Shown here: one piece after another, positions 1-9,422 of the stretch
How positions within the stretch are numbered: position 1 is the stretch's first letter
Layout: each line of letters opens with the position of its first letter
DNA from: Actinoplanes sp. DH11
GTDB taxonomy: Bacteria; Actinomycetota; Actinomycetes; Mycobacteriales; Micromonosporaceae
DNA length: 52,954 bases
Assembly (NCBI RefSeq): GCF_020873875.1
Contig: NZ_JAHWGU010000013.1
Location: 1-52,954, forward strand
Direction: 5' to 3'
Notes under the pieces: model-generated
Database searches by the model: none
What the model was told of the DNA's origin: nothing
The model's input: only the letters and a program-made list of their open reading frames with translations
Translations under genes and position numbers: made by a program

Positions 1-103
1 CGGGCATCCGTCGCCTACACCCCGGTGCGGCCGGGCGTGTGTTGAAACTTGGGGACGGAGGGTGTGCGGTTGGTTACGGCAGGTACGCGTACGAAGAAAT
101 GCA
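1..103. other. left edge, no gene recognised
   Basis: No coding region can be supported here. In related actinobacteria the gene convergent with rpsT is holA, so its 3' end could lie just outside the window, but none of the frames at the edge reads like a HolA C-terminus. Confidence 0.4.
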
Positions 104-132
104 GAAGCCGGGCACTTGGCGTGCCCGGCTTC
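104..132. terminator. intrinsic hairpin terminator downstream of rpsT
   Basis: A perfect 12-bp inverted repeat, GAAGCCGGGCAC at 104-115 and its complement at 121-132, encloses the 5-nt loop TTGGC. It lies about 80 bp past the rpsT stop and has no clear U tract, as is common in actinobacteria. It could also end a + strand gene entering from the left. Confidence 0.7.
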
Positions 133-164
133 GCAAAGCTTGCCCACTGATGAGGTGGGCTGTT

Positions 165-193
165 GTCACAGGTCGCGTCCGTGCGACCGTGAC
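165..193 (-). terminator. second hairpin just after rpsT
   Basis: GTCAC plus GGTCGC (165-176, one bulged A at 170) pairs with GCGACC plus GTGAC (183-193) around a 6-nt loop. It starts 20 bp past the rpsT stop codon and may be the primary rpsT terminator, with the 104-132 hairpin as backup. Confidence 0.5.
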
Positions 194-212
194 CTGATCC
201 AGAACGAGCGGA

Positions 213-479
213 TCAGGCCGACAGCGAGGCGATCTTCTTGGCGATGGCCGACTTGCGGTTGGCCGCCTGGTTCTTGTGAATGACGCCCTTGCTGGCAGCC
301 TTGTCGAGCTGACGCGAGGCGTCACGCAGCAGAGCGGTCGCCGTCTCGACGTTGCCCGCGTTGCCCGCCTCGTGCAGCTTGCGGATCACGGTCTTCAGCG
401 ACGACTTGACCGACTTGTTGCGCAGACGGGCCTTCTCGTTCTGCCGGTTGCGCTTGATCTGGGACTTGATGTTCGCCAC
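213..479 (-). CDS. rpsT: 30S ribosomal protein S20
   Basis: Protein of the small ribosomal subunit that binds 16S rRNA early in assembly. The 88-aa product matches the S20 family in length, in its N-terminus MANIKSQIKRNRQNEKARLR, in its Lys/Arg-rich helical character and in the HKNQAANRKSAIAKK segment near the C-terminus. Translation starts at a GTG preceded by an AGGACAAGG ribosome-binding site. The gene stands alone, reads leftwards and is followed by two hairpins. In many actinobacteria rpsT similarly lies on the opposite strand to lepA, so position and sequence agree. Confidence 0.97.
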   Translation of the reverse strand: MANIKSQIKRNRQNEKARLRNKSVKSSLKTVIRKLHEAGNAGNVETATALLRDASRQLDKAASKGVIHKNQAANRKSAIAKKIASLSA

Positions 480-542
480 GCGACAGCCTTGTCCTGACTA
501 GGTTCGGAAACGGTCTTCAGCGAAGGTGACCGCGATGCTTGC

Positions 543-587
543 CCCGACCGGCTGGCCGGTAATGCCTGACCCGACCGGCTGGCCGGT
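543..587. repeat. two copies of an 18-bp direct repeat
   Basis: CCCGACCGGCTGGCCGGT occurs at 543-560 and again at 570-587. Each copy contains the small inverted repeat ACCGGC-TG-GCCGGT. They lie in the 185-bp gap between rpsT and the phosphotransferase gene, upstream of rpsT. No function can be assigned; they could be weak terminators for the phosphotransferase transcript. Confidence 0.6.
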
Positions 588-664
588 GCAGACATCAACA
601 ACGCGTCACCACACGCGATGAGCCAGACTACCAGGGCCGCTGCGGGCCACCAAAACGAGACCCG

Positions 665-1642
665 TCAGCGGGTGGGCCAGCCTCGGCGTTCGGCCAGCCA
701 GGCCAGGGCCTGCCCGCCACTGAAACGTTGATGTTGGCGACTGTGCGGTGAAGCGCTGCTGGGGGCGTCGGCGGCGCGCACCAGCCAGTACCCGGCGAGT
801 GCGGCCAGGGCGCCGTCCACCCCGGCGTCCGGTGCCGGCCAGGCGCGCAGGCGGGCGTCGGTGTCGAGACCACTGGCGTACGCGCTGATCAGCAAAGTGA
901 CCGCGTCGTACCACTGTGCGCCCAAGCACGGCCATGTCCAGTCGCAGAGCCAGGCACGGCCGGAACGGTCGATCATCACGTTGTCGACCCGCAGGTCACC
1001 GTGGCAGAGGGCGGTTCCGGTGGCCAGGTCCGGCAGGGCGCGTTCGAGGGCGGCCAGCTCGCTCAGGTGGGACGGGGCGAGGGTGTCACGGGCGGTGGCA
1101 GGCATCGGCCCGTGACCGGATTCGATCAGGGACCACCAGGACATCTCGTGGCGCAGGATGTCCGGCAGGAGGGGCAGCCCGGCATCGCGGATCTGTGGTG
1201 GTGGGACGGTGAGGGCCGACGCTGCGGTGGACCAGGAGGCGAGCGCGGCGTCGAGGTTCGCGGCCGACCAGGGCAGCGCCGGGATCCGGCCGTCGATCGG
1301 TTCCAGGGCCAGTACGAACCAATCGTTGTCGGTCAGCGTCCAGAGCGGGCGGGCGGCGTTCACCTCGGCCGGGAGAGCGGTGGTGATCGCGTGTTCCCGG
1401 GCGTACCACTCGGCTGTCGGGTCACCCAGCGGTGCCGCCTTCACGAATGCGCTGGTCCCGGCCTCGGTGGTGAGGAGCGCGGCGAAGGCCCGGGTGAAGC
1501 CGCCACCTGCGCTGCGCGCGTCGGCGACCGGCGAGCCGAGGCGTCGGCTGATCGATGTGCGCACTCGTCGGGGGAGATCGGTCCAGGAGGGGCGTACGGA
1601 GGTGGCGTCGTACGGCACGTCCGGGAGCGTGATCGGGCGCAT
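665..1642 (-). CDS. aminoglycoside phosphotransferase (APH)-family kinase
   Basis: Predicted small-molecule kinase with a protein-kinase-like fold (APH/choline kinase superfamily). The 325-aa protein carries the catalytic-loop motif CHGDLRVDNVMI, with HGD at residues 214-216 and the metal-binding Asn at 221, followed by LCDW (Asp 234) in place of the usual Mg-binding D-F/W segment. No signal peptide is seen, so it is cytoplasmic. The substrate cannot be read from sequence: family members phosphorylate aminoglycosides, macrolides, homoserine or sugars, and most chromosomal actinobacterial members are not proven resistance enzymes. A CAGGAT hexamer ends 6 nt before the ATG, suggesting a leaderless mRNA. 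The gene is divergent from the DUF4240 gene. Confidence 0.8.
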   Translation of the reverse strand: MRPITLPDVPYDATSVRPSWTDLPRRVRTSISRRLGSPVADARSAGGGFTRAFAALLTTEAGTSAFVKAAPLGDPTAEWYAREHAITTALPAEVNAARPLWTLTDNDWFVLALEPIDGRIPALPWSAANLDAALASWSTAASALTVPPPQIRDAGLPLLPDILRHEMSWWSLIESGHGPMPATARDTLAPSHLSELAALERALPDLATGTALCHGDLRVDNVMIDRSGRAWLCDWTWPCLGAQWYDAVTLLISAYASGLDTDARLRAWPAPDAGVDGALAALAGYWLVRAADAPSSASPHSRQHQRFSGGQALAWLAERRGWPTR

Positions 1643-1844
1643 GAGTCCATCCTGACGCGCGTGGGGCGGTCGGGATGAGGTGGGTTCCGGCTGCGGACCC
1701 GGCCGGGGAGTGGGGTTCCGGGGCCGAGCGACGTGGGCCGGCCCGGCCGGAGCTCGTCACCCGGGGGCGGGCGGTTGTGGGCGCTGGATCGGGGTTCGCC
1801 CCGGCGCGTGCGGAATTGTCGTACCCGGCTGGGAGGATCCAGCC

Positions 1845-2381
1845 ATGAGAACCGACGATTTCTGGGCGGTCATCGACCGCGCCACCGCACAGCGGCCCGC
1901 CACCCCGGCCGAGGTCGCCGAGCGGGCCGTCGCCGACCTGGCCGCGCGTGATCCGGAGGAGATCGTCGCTTGGGGGCGTCACCTCGACAAGGTGCTCGCC
2001 GCGTCCGGCACGGAAGACCTGTGGGCCGCGGCCTACCTGATCAACGGCGGGTGCACCGAGGAGGGTTTCGACAACTTCCGCGGCTGGCTGGTGGCGCACG
2101 GGCGCAAGGCCGTCGCGGCCTCGGTGCAGTCACCCGATGTGCTGGCCGGCATGCCGGCGGTGCGCGCCGCGGCGGAGACGGGCGCGGTCTTCGAGGCGGA
2201 GGAGGTGCTGACCATCGCGGCGCGGGCCTACGAGCAGGCGACCGGAGGGCCGCTGCCGGCGGCGGCCGAGCGCCCGCGGACCCGTCCGGAGGTGGCCGAT
2301 CTGTGGGACTTCGACAACGAGGACGAGATGCGCCGCCGGCTGCCGCGGCTCGCCGAGCTGTTCCTGGAGCCGCCGGACTGA
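1845..2381 (+). CDS. DUF4240 domain-containing protein
   Basis: A 178-aa soluble protein of unknown function. The N-terminal FWAVID segment and the central AAYLINGGCTEEGFDNFRGW block (residues about 62-83) are the hallmark of DUF4240, a family of unresolved role. The start was set at the ATG with a GGGAGGA ribosome-binding site 4 nt upstream; the frame stays open further 5', but that part lacks family similarity. The stop codon runs directly into a 15-bp tandem repeat array. The C-terminal third is acidic (DFDNEDEMRRR). Confidence 0.8.
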   Translation: MRTDDFWAVIDRATAQRPATPAEVAERAVADLAARDPEEIVAWGRHLDKVLAASGTEDLWAAAYLINGGCTEEGFDNFRGWLVAHGRKAVAASVQSPDVLAGMPAVRAAAETGAVFEAEEVLTIAARAYEQATGGPLPAAAERPRTRPEVADLWDFDNEDEMRRRLPRLAELFLEPPD

Positions 2382-2585
2382 CGGGCGCGGGACTGGCAGG
2401 CGCCGGCTTGGCAGGCGCCGGCTTGGCAGGCGCCGGATTGGCGGTCGGCGGACTGGCGGGCGGAACTGACGGGCGCCGGATTGGCGGGCGCCGGATTGGC
2501 GGGCGCCGGATTGGCGGGCGCCGGATTGGCGGGCGCCGGATTGACGGGCGCCGGATTGGCGGGCGCCGGATTGGCGGGCGCCGGA
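2381..2585. repeat. 15-bp tandem repeat (minisatellite), about 14 units
   Basis: About fourteen head-to-tail copies of a 15-bp unit, GCGGGCGCCGGATTG, start on the last base of the DUF4240 stop codon. The first units are degenerate (GGCTTG endings, one shortened to 13 bp), while the units at 2469-2573 are nearly identical. Every good unit contains the palindrome GGCGCC. Because the unit is a multiple of three, all frames stay open (AGAGL, RRIGG and similar), but nothing suggests translation. Confidence 0.92.
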
Positions 2586-2668
2586 GGGCGCCTGGTCGGG
2601 CGGCGCCGGGCTCGCTGGGTGGGAATCGCGGTTCGGGTGGGTTGGCGTGTCCGGCGAGAATCGGCGGC

Positions 2669-3475
2669 ATGAGTGCTGAGCAAGGGACGGTTGCCGCGGT
2701 CAGTCGTAATGACGCCTACACGTTCACCAAGCCGAACCGCGACGAGATCGTGCTGGTCGCGGGCCTCGGAGTGGAGGGGGACATCCACGCCGGGGTCAAT
2801 GTCCGGCACCGCAGCCGGGTGCGGGCGGATCCGGCGCAGCCGAACCTGCGGCAGGTGCACCTGATCCACGCGGAGCTGTTCGAGGAGGTGGCCGGGAAGG
2901 GGTACGAGGTTCCGGCCGGCGGGCTGGGCGAGAACGTGACGACCAGCGGAATCGACCTGCTCGGGCTGCCGCGGGGGACCGTCCTGCGCTTCGGCCGGCC
3001 CGCACCGGGCGCGGGCACCGGCATGGGAGGCGCGGGCACCGGCTCGGAAAGCGGCGGCGGCTTGGAAGGCGGCGATGCCGGGCCGGGACTGGCGGCCGGG
3101 CATCCGGTTGAGGCTGTTCTGGCGGCTGCGGCGAGTGCCTCGCTCGACGGACCCACGTCGCGGGCTGCGGACGCGGTCCAGCGGGAAATGGCAGCTGTCC
3201 AGCGGGAAAGGGCTGCGGCCGGCCCGGGGGCGGGGGCTGAGGTTGGTGACGGGCGGCCGGCGGTGGTGCTGGCTGGGCTGCGGAATCCGTGTGCGCAGAT
3301 CAACGGGTACCGGTCGGGGCTGCTCAAGGAAGTTCTCGGGCAGGACGAGCGGGGCAACGTGGTGCGCAAGGCCGGCGTGATGGCGGTGGTGTTGCGGGGT
3401 GGGCCGGTGCGGCCCGGGGATCCGGTCACGGTGGAGCTGCCGCCGGGGCCGCACGGAGCGCTTGAGCGGGTGTGA
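2669..3475 (+). CDS. MOSC domain protein with low-complexity insert
   Basis: Predicted sulfur-carrier/molybdopterin-binding MOSC fold (MOCO sulfurase C-terminal domain family), probably handling sulfur or a Moco-like ligand. The two halves of a compact MOSC protein are clear: residues 1-109 (EGDIHAGVNVRHRSR, GGLGENVTTSGIDL) and 196-262 (GLRNPCAQINGYRSGLLK, with the conserved Cys at 208). Between them lie about 86 residues rich in Gly, Ala and Gln/Arg that look unlike the family. The ATG at 2669 was chosen because it begins the domain; GAGAAT ends 7 nt upstream, suggesting a leaderless start. The partner pathway is unknown. Confidence 0.82.
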   Translation: MSAEQGTVAAVSRNDAYTFTKPNRDEIVLVAGLGVEGDIHAGVNVRHRSRVRADPAQPNLRQVHLIHAELFEEVAGKGYEVPAGGLGENVTTSGIDLLGLPRGTVLRFGRPAPGAGTGMGGAGTGSESGGGLEGGDAGPGLAAGHPVEAVLAAAASASLDGPTSRAADAVQREMAAVQRERAAAGPGAGAEVGDGRPAVVLAGLRNPCAQINGYRSGLLKEVLGQDERGNVVRKAGVMAVVLRGGPVRPGDPVTVELPPGPHGALERV

Positions 3476-3576
3476 TCGGAGCTGCCCTCGCGGACGTGGG
3501 ACGATAGGTGGTGCCGGCGTGCGTGCCGGCATCAAGCCCAGCTCCGCGACACCAAGCCTGAGAAGAACGGAAGACC

Positions 3577-5457
<1,881 letters not shown>

Positions 5458-5461
5458 GGCG

Positions 5462-5487
5462 GTTTGATTTCTCGAGGGGTCGGGAAT
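5462..5487 (+). promoter_or_regulatory. SigB/SigF-type stress promoter
   Basis: GTTT at 5462-5465 is separated by 16 nt from GGGAAT at 5482-5487, matching the actinobacterial SigB/SigF pattern GTTT-N14-17-GGGWAT. It begins 5 nt after the lepA stop and would give a leader of about 50 nt in front of a gene of a stress-protein family. Confidence 0.6.
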
Positions 5488-5541
5488 TGTGGGGCTCGAC
5501 GGACGCAACCACTTGCTCCACCCCCCGAGGAGGAAGACATC

Positions 5542-5823
5542 ATGGAGTTCACGCTCACCGGAATCATCGTCGCTCTTATCGTCGGTCTGGTCATCGGCGC
5601 CCTGGGTCGTCTTGTGGTGCCGGGCAAGCAGAACATTCCGATCTGGCTGACCATGGTGGTCGGTGTGGTCGCTGCCCTGCTGGGCACCGTGATCGCCCGG
5701 GCTACCGGTGTCGCCGAGACCGCCGGTTTCGACTGGATCGAGTTCTTCTTCCAGGTCGTGCTGGCCGCGATCGGTGTCGCCCTGGTCGCCGGTGTCGGTG
5801 GCCGTCGTCGCCTGACCCGCTGA
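5542..5823 (+). CDS. GlsB/YeaQ/YmgE-family small membrane protein
   Basis: A 93-aa hydrophobic protein with three predicted membrane helices (about residues 5-25, 33-53 and 68-86) separated by Gly-rich turns, ending in the positive tail GGRRRLTR. Layout and length fit the GlsB/YeaQ/YmgE (transglycosylase-associated) family, whose members are commonly induced by stress but whose biochemical role is not established. The ATG follows a strong GAGGAGG ribosome-binding site. A GTTT-N16-GGGAAT promoter lies upstream and a perfect 14-bp terminator downstream, so it is probably a monocistronic stress gene. Confidence 0.87.
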   Translation: MEFTLTGIIVALIVGLVIGALGRLVVPGKQNIPIWLTMVVGVVAALLGTVIARATGVAETAGFDWIEFFFQVVLAAIGVALVAGVGGRRRLTR

Positions 5824-5865
5824 TCCGAGCGGGCGGCCGCGACAGCGCGGTAACAACAATGGCTT

Positions 5866-5900
5866 GAATGCCGGACCCCTTCCCCCGGGGTCCGGCATTC
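5866..5900. terminator. strong bidirectional terminator
   Basis: GAATGCCGGACCCC (5866-5879) is perfectly complementary to 5887-5900 around a 7-nt loop. It separates the GlsB-family gene from the convergent PAS-sensor gene and can serve both. Confidence 0.85.
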
Positions 5901-5967
5901 GGCCGTTTCAGGGCACCGGGTCGAAGCCCGGCATTCAGCTCTGCGACGGCGGGGCCGGAAAGCCTTT

Positions 5968-7608
5968 CTAGTACCGGAACTTGTGCTGGGCACTGCGCCG
6001 GTTCACCCAGGCCGGCAGATCCGCCACGTGGTCCTGCTGCGGCGTCTGCTCGAACGGGTCGTGCCGGTCGGTGATGTCCCGCAGCGTGACCACGAGACCC
6101 TGGACGAGCCGGTCGTCGCGCAGGTCGCGGTAGGTCACCTCGACCAGGACCTGGCTCTCGTCCGCCCGTTGCAGGGCACAGAAGACCGTGCCGTCGCCCT
6201 CGGTGCGCAGGGTGCTGCGTACCCGTGCCCGGTCGTCCGGGTGAACCAGGTCGTCGAGGGCGGTGAGCGGCGGTAGTTCGTCGCCGCCGAGGAGGCCGCG
6301 CAGCGCCGGGCTGGCGTACCGGATGCGGTGGTCGGAGTCGATCACCGCCATGATCTCCGCTGTGTTGCGGATCACCGCGCGCAGGTAGAGGTCGCTGTCG
6401 CGCCGCCCGACGGCCTCCACCAGGGTGATCCGGTCCAGCGCCAGGGCGGCCTCGCCGGCCAGCACCTCGAGTGCGTCCCGGCCCGCGGCCAGCGCGTCCT
6501 TGCGGCCGGTGAGGATCAGGGCGCCGCCGCTGGGCCGGGCCACCGCGAGGGGTTCCAGCCGTAGCGGGCAGATCAGGATGTGCTCGTCCGGGTCACCGGC
6601 CGGCGCCCACCAGCTGCGGGAGCCGGCGCCGGCGGGTGCCGCCGGCAGTTTCTGAGCGGCGAGCCGGCCGTCGTCGGTGGCGAGCACCACATCACTCACC
6701 ACGCCGGGCGGCAGCAGCCGGGTGATCGCGGCGCGCACGGCCGTGTTGACGGCGGGCAGGTCGGCGGCCGCGACCAGGGCGGTGTTGGCGCTGCGCAGGC
6801 CGCGTTCCCGGTTCAGCGCGGCACTGTGCTGGTGGATGGAGTCGGCCAGCCTGGTGATGGTGAGCAGCAGCGTGACAGCGCCCGTGACGGCGATCACCAC
6901 GCCGTCGCGCACCTCACCTGAGAGCGCCTCGATCAACAGCACCGCCGGTGGGGTGGCGGCGGAAGCGGCGAGCAGCACGGTCCAGCGGAACTGCCACGGT
7001 GTCGGCACGGGTGTCCGCGGCTCGGTGAGCCGGGCCATCGACGGGTGCAGGGCGGAGGCGCCCCAGCAGACGTAGAGCACCACGAACGCCAGCTCCGAGG
7101 CGCGCGAGCCACCGGACAGCGGGTAGAGGAAGTCCCCCGCGAGCAAGCCGAGCGCTCCCGTGAGCAGCAGGATCGCGGAGACGTTGCGGCGGTCGGCGAT
7201 GACCAGCCGGGTCGCGACGCCGACCAGCAGCAGGCCGCCGATCACGTCGGCGGCGTTGACCGAGCCGAGCTGCCCGGCCGATCCGATCACGAAGACCCAG
7301 ATCACCAGCAGCGTCGAGCAGGAGAACGCGAGCAGGTCGATCAGCCGGGCCCGGTCGGCCAGCAGGGAGACGTCCCGGGTGAAGTACAGCAGGCTCACCA
7401 CGACCAGCGGGAACATGGCGAGGTAGCAGACCTCGGCCAGGTCGGTCCGCTGGAGGTCGTAGAGCACGTCGCCGGCGCCGAGGGCCGCGACCGAGCCTGC
7501 CAGCAGCATCCACGGCGCCGTGCGGTTCGGCCGGTGGCGCCGCACGCCGATCAGGATGGCGACAACGCTGCCCGCTCCCAGCAGGATCCACTCGATCGCC
7601 GTCAACAC
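5968..7608 (-). CDS. multi-pass membrane PAS-domain sensor lacking an output domain
   Basis: The 546-aa protein has about nine membrane helices in residues 1-265, a short helical linker, a GAF-like region (about 285-400) and a PAS domain (about 405-515; IRNTAEIMAVIDSDHRIRYA, then VVTLRDITDRHD). In actinobacterial homologues the phrase DITDRHD is usually followed by a GGDEF-EAL pair. Here the chain stops about 30 residues later with LPAWVNRRSAQHKFRY, a tail I associate with Actinoplanes proteins. It should therefore sense a membrane or cytosolic cue but must signal through a partner or act only by dimerisation. The start is GTG; an AT-rich stretch (TACTAAG, TATACA) upstream may hold the promoter. 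Confidence 0.75.
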   Translation of the reverse strand: MLTAIEWILLGAGSVVAILIGVRRHRPNRTAPWMLLAGSVAALGAGDVLYDLQRTDLAEVCYLAMFPLVVVSLLYFTRDVSLLADRARLIDLLAFSCSTLLVIWVFVIGSAGQLGSVNAADVIGGLLLVGVATRLVIADRRNVSAILLLTGALGLLAGDFLYPLSGGSRASELAFVVLYVCWGASALHPSMARLTEPRTPVPTPWQFRWTVLLAASAATPPAVLLIEALSGEVRDGVVIAVTGAVTLLLTITRLADSIHQHSAALNRERGLRSANTALVAAADLPAVNTAVRAAITRLLPPGVVSDVVLATDDGRLAAQKLPAAPAGAGSRSWWAPAGDPDEHILICPLRLEPLAVARPSGGALILTGRKDALAAGRDALEVLAGEAALALDRITLVEAVGRRDSDLYLRAVIRNTAEIMAVIDSDHRIRYASPALRGLLGGDELPPLTALDDLVHPDDRARVRSTLRTEGDGTVFCALQRADESQVLVEVTYRDLRDDRLVQGLVVTLRDITDRHDPFEQTPQQDHVADLPAWVNRRSAQHKFRY

Positions 7609-7722
7609 GCTCTACTTAGTACCAGGGCGGTTGCGGACTGTCCATGTCGATGTATACGCAGCGCAACCCGCATGTGGCGAAATCGAACGTTACGTGCGGT
7701 CACCGAGAGTTGCGGGATTCGG

Positions 7723-8589
7723 TTACCGGAAGACCTCGGCGACGACCTGGCCCGTGTTGCCCTGGGCACCGTCCGTGACCGGTTGCCACTTTCCCTCCGG
7801 GGCGTGCCACTCCAGGTCGGCGAAACGTACCCGTTCGAGGCCACTCACCGAGGCGTGCGACACCAGCCAGTGCGCGTACCGCCAGCCGGTGTCCGCGCTC
7901 GAGACGGCCACGGTGAGGCCGGCCGTGTCGCTGGCGGCCGCCGTCTTCGGCAGTTTCTTGCCCCAGTCCAGCTTCAGGCCGGCGAGCAGGGCGGTGGCCG
8001 CCTCGGCGCCGCGGATCACCGGCGTTCCGGTGATCCGGCACTCGACCGCGCCGGTGGCCCGGCCGGTGAGGGCGGCGGCCAGGACGCGGGACTCGTCGGC
8101 CCACTTCTCGTAGGCGTTCGGGTAGGCGGACCGCTGCACCTTCTGTGCCGCGTCGGTGATCCGCATCTCCTCCCAGCCCTTGACCTTCTTGAGCGCGGAG
8201 TAGAAGCGGCCGGCCGCGTACCGCGGATCCTTGATCTGCTCGAAGGTGCCCCAGCCCTGGCTGGGCCGCTGCTGGAAGAGGCCGACCGAGTCGCGGTCGC
8301 CGTCGTCCAGGTTCTCCAGTTTCGACTCCTGGAAGGCGGTGGCCAGGGCGACGACCACGGCCTGCTCGGGCAGGCCGCGGCGAACACCGACCGCGGCGAT
8401 CGTCGCGGCGTTGGCCATCTGCGCGGAGTCCAGGGTGACCTCACCGTCGGCCCGGACGACGCACTCCGGGCCGAGCTGCGGCAGCTTGATGTTGCCGACC
8501 ACGGTGCGCAGCACCACGAACACACCCAGTGCGCCGAGGAGCGCCAGCAGGGCAGCCCCCGCCACGACGGGCTTCTTGCGCACCCTCAC
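7723..8589 (-). CDS. membrane-anchored lysozyme-like protein
   Basis: A 288-aa protein with a short basic N-terminus and one hydrophobic segment (residues about 7-27, KKPVVAGAALLALLGALGVF), so it is anchored or exported. The external part contains ATAFQESKLENLDDGDRDSVG followed by LFQQRPSQGWGT. This resembles the catalytic-Glu/SxGLFQ region of the lysozyme/transglycosylase superfamily, with Glu in QESK as candidate catalytic residue. Many actinobacteria encode this family as conserved hypothetical; peptidoglycan cleavage is inference. A GGAGGTGAGG stretch overlaps the GTG start, so the true start could be two codons downstream. Confidence 0.6.
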   Translation of the reverse strand: MRVRKKPVVAGAALLALLGALGVFVVLRTVVGNIKLPQLGPECVVRADGEVTLDSAQMANAATIAAVGVRRGLPEQAVVVALATAFQESKLENLDDGDRDSVGLFQQRPSQGWGTFEQIKDPRYAAGRFYSALKKVKGWEEMRITDAAQKVQRSAYPNAYEKWADESRVLAAALTGRATGAVECRITGTPVIRGAEAATALLAGLKLDWGKKLPKTAAASDTAGLTVAVSSADTGWRYAHWLVSHASVSGLERVRFADLEWHAPEGKWQPVTDGAQGNTGQVVAEVFR

Positions 8590-8651
8590 CTCCGGTGTCG
8601 TCGGACGCCAAGCCTAGACAACGAGCGCCGCCGCCCCGGCGTCACTTCCGA

Positions 8652-9395
8652 TCATGACGAAATCCAGGAGGGGTCCCGTTTCTCCCGGACCGCCGCGACG
8701 CCCTCGCGTCCCTCGGCGGACTTGAAGTATCCGGCCGAACGCTGTGCGAGGTCTTCCAGTTCGGTGCGGATGGACTCGTTCCGCGTACGCCGCAGAAGTT
8801 GTTTGGTCCCGGCAAGCGCGAGCGGACCGCCGCGGATGAGGGACGCGCAGAAGCCGGCCACGGCGTCGTCCAGCTCGTCGTCCGCGACCGCGGCGGTGAC
8901 CAGGCCGATCTGCTCGGCCCGCGCCCCGTCGAAGACGTCACCGGTCAGGTAGAGCTCGGCGGCGGCCCGTGGCGCGAGCCGGGGCAGCACGGTCGAGCTG
9001 ATCACTGCGGGGATCACGCCGAGGCGCACCTCGGTGAACGCGAACGTCGCCGAGCGGGTGCAGACCGCGATGTCGGCCGCGCCGATCAGGCCGAGACCGC
9101 CGGCCCGGGCCGGACCGGCGATCCGGGCCACCACCGGTTTCGGGAACTCCCAGAGCACGGCGAGCACGTCGGCGAGGAACTCGGCCGGCAACTTCGCGCC
9201 GGGCGGTGCCGCGGCGGTCTCCTTGAGGTCGACGCCGGAGCTGAAGACCGGGCCGTTGTGGGTGAGGACGACCACCCGGCACGCCGGATCGGCGGCGGCC
9301 GCGGCCAGGTCGTCGAGCATGCCGCGCAGCACAGCGGTGGAGAGCGCGTTGCGGCTGGCGGGATTGTCCAGGGTGAGGGTACGCACCGGATCCAT
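8652..9395 (-). CDS. enoyl-CoA hydratase/isomerase (crotonase) family protein
   Basis: The 247-aa protein has the crotonase fold: NPASRNAL near the N-terminus, the oxyanion-hole region FSSGVDLKE, ARIAGPARAGGLGLIGAADIAV, and FAFTEVRLGVIPA. The Glu of FTEVRLG corresponds to the second catalytic Glu of classical hydratases, but the first is replaced in GGLGL, so it may be a hydratase, isomerase or hydrolase with a different substrate. It resembles actinobacterial methylglutaconyl-CoA-hydratase-like proteins. The ATG at 9395 gives a slightly short first strand; TAAGGT ends 7 nt upstream, supporting that start with a leaderless mRNA. It is divergent from hemW across only 27 bp. Confidence 0.83.
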   Translation of the reverse strand: MDPVRTLTLDNPASRNALSTAVLRGMLDDLAAAAADPACRVVVLTHNGPVFSSGVDLKETAAAPPGAKLPAEFLADVLAVLWEFPKPVVARIAGPARAGGLGLIGAADIAVCTRSATFAFTEVRLGVIPAVISSTVLPRLAPRAAAELYLTGDVFDGARAEQIGLVTAAVADDELDDAVAGFCASLIRGGPLALAGTKQLLRRTRNESIRTELEDLAQRSAGYFKSAEGREGVAAVREKRDPSWISS

Positions 9396-9402
9396 GCCCG
9401 GA

Positions 9403-9416
9403 ACCTTAACTACGCT
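9403..9416. promoter_or_regulatory. divergent -10 boxes for the crotonase gene and hemW
   Basis: On the minus strand TAAGGT (9403-9408) ends 7 nt before the ATG at 9395. On the plus strand TACGCT (9411-9416) ends 6 nt before the ATG at 9423. Both spacings place transcription start at or next to the start codon, and each -35 region would lie inside the other gene. Confidence 0.6.
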
Positions 9417-9422
9417 TGAGCG

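Noticed and set aside
665..1642. Calling the APH-family kinase an aminoglycoside resistance gene
   Set aside because: Only general APH motifs are visible, and many chromosomal actinobacterial members have other substrates.
2033..2670. Minus-strand Pro/Arg repeat protein across the 15-bp minisatellite
   Set aside because: The PPIRR repeats follow from the 15-bp unit; there is no start signal and it overlaps the DUF4240 gene antisense.
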